Assembly: GCA_030631915.1 (NCBI GenBank) | Contig: DAOVKF010000101.1 | Coordinates: forward strand, 1 to 5,498 | Direction: 5' to 3' | DNA from: Candidatus Omnitrophota bacterium | GTDB lineage: Bacteria > Omnitrophota > Gorgyraeia > Tantalellales > Tantalellaceae | Length of the DNA: 5,498 bases | In this document: one piece after another, positions 5,139 to 5,498 of the stretch | How the letters are laid out: each line of letters starts with the position of its first letter | How positions within the stretch are numbered: position 1 is the first letter of the stretch | The notes under the pieces: generated by a model | The model's database searches: none | The model's input: only the letters and a program-made list of their open reading frames with translations | What the model was told of the DNA's origin: nothing | Translations under genes and position numbers: made by a program

Positions 5139-5498
5139 ATGACCGGGGCAGGGACAGGCAGGCGGGGTGGATCAGCCTCCAGGAACGCGGTAAACAAACT
5201 GTGCGAAAGTGGACAGATGTACCGCTTATTCATGGAGAATTTCCAGGGGATCGCTTTTCAGAGCACGCTTGATCTCAGGCCCATATTTGTTCATGGAGCC
5301 GTAGAGGAGATCATGGGATACCCGGAAGAATATTTCATGTCAGGGAGTTTTGACTGGAGTAAGATAGTTTTTCCGGAGGATCGTCATGGCTTTCGAAAGA
5401 CCGTAAAAAAAATGCGTTCAAGATTAATGGATGCTCACCACTGGGAATTCCGTATCGTGCGCGGGGACGGACAGATACGATGGGTCAGGGCGACGATC
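5139..5498 (+). CDS. PAS-domain sensory protein, N-terminal part (3' truncated by window end)
   Basis: An open frame from ATG 5139 continues to the window end (120 codons, no stop). AGAAGGA (5128-5134) is a good ribosome-binding site, 4 nt before the ATG and 20 nt after the metE stop codon at 5118, so it is probably co-transcribed. The first 20 or so residues are Gly/Arg/Ser-rich and look disordered. From about residue 28 a PAS fold begins: YRLFMENFQGIAFQ, then VEEIMGYPEEYF, then W73 and VFPEDR, then EFRIVRGDGQIRWVRATI. The W...PEDR and EFRI-x-R-x-DG-x-IRWV pattern is typical of the PAS_3 subtype. There is no N-terminal signal peptide or membrane helix, so the sensor domain is probably cytoplasmic. 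PAS domains of this kind usually precede histidine kinase, GGDEF/EAL or transcription-activator modules; the output domain here is outside the window and its ligand is unknown. Confidence 0.85.
   Translation, partial: MTGAGTGRRGGSASRNAVNKLCESGQMYRLFMENFQGIAFQSTLDLRPIFVHGAVEEIMGYPEEYFMSGSFDWSKIVFPEDRHGFRKTVKKMRSRLMDAHHWEFRIVRGDGQIRWVRATI

Noticed and set aside
1..5498. CRISPR arrays, tRNA/rRNA genes, insertion sequences, phage or toxin-antitoxin modules
   Set aside because: No regularly spaced repeats, tRNA cloverleaf, transposase motifs or terminal inverted repeats were seen; the window is filled by metabolic and stress genes.

Overview
The window reads as part of an anaerobic or microaerophilic bacterial chromosome. 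Genes are tightly packed, all real genes lie on the + strand, and Shine-Dalgarno sites are mostly strong. Arg AGG and Ile ATA codons are frequent. The content (superoxide reductase, rubrerythrin, flavodoxin-fold reductase, archaeal-type 8-oxoguanine glycosylase, cobalamin-independent methionine synthase, PAS protein) fits an uncultured anaerobe such as Omnitrophota or a deltaproteobacterium-like lineage. That placement is inference and cannot be settled from this window.

Layout: (1) positions 1-284 hold the 3' end of an unidentified gene. (2) Positions 285-517 are a 233-nt intergenic region with a plausible sigma70-type promoter (390-418) and no clear terminator. (3) 518-946 is a desulforedoxin-type (2Fe) superoxide reductase, and 961-1536 is a classical rubrerythrin whose ribosome-binding site directly follows the previous stop codon. 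(4) 1565-2137 is a flavodoxin-fold NAD(P)H:FMN-reductase-like protein, preceded by a small tandem repeat. (5) 2248-2880 is an Ogg2-type DNA glycosylase/lyase with the diagnostic C-terminal lysine; a longer start at 2155 is possible. (6) 2893-5118 is a complete MetE with all zinc and catalytic residues. (7) 5139-5498 is the N-terminal part of a PAS-domain protein that runs off the window.

The genes from 518 onward form one likely transcription unit. The first four make a coherent oxygen-defence set: superoxide to peroxide (SOR), peroxide to water (rubrerythrin), a possible flavin-linked electron supplier, and excision of 8-oxoguanine from DNA. MetE and the PAS sensor follow with gaps of 12 and 20 nt. 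The most unusual points are a 12-residue insertion carrying a Cys-Pro-Cys motif in the superoxide reductase, the complete loss of the usual cysteine cluster in the flavoprotein, and the linkage of an Ogg2 glycosylase to superoxide/peroxide reductases. I did not find a clearly undescribed multi-gene system.
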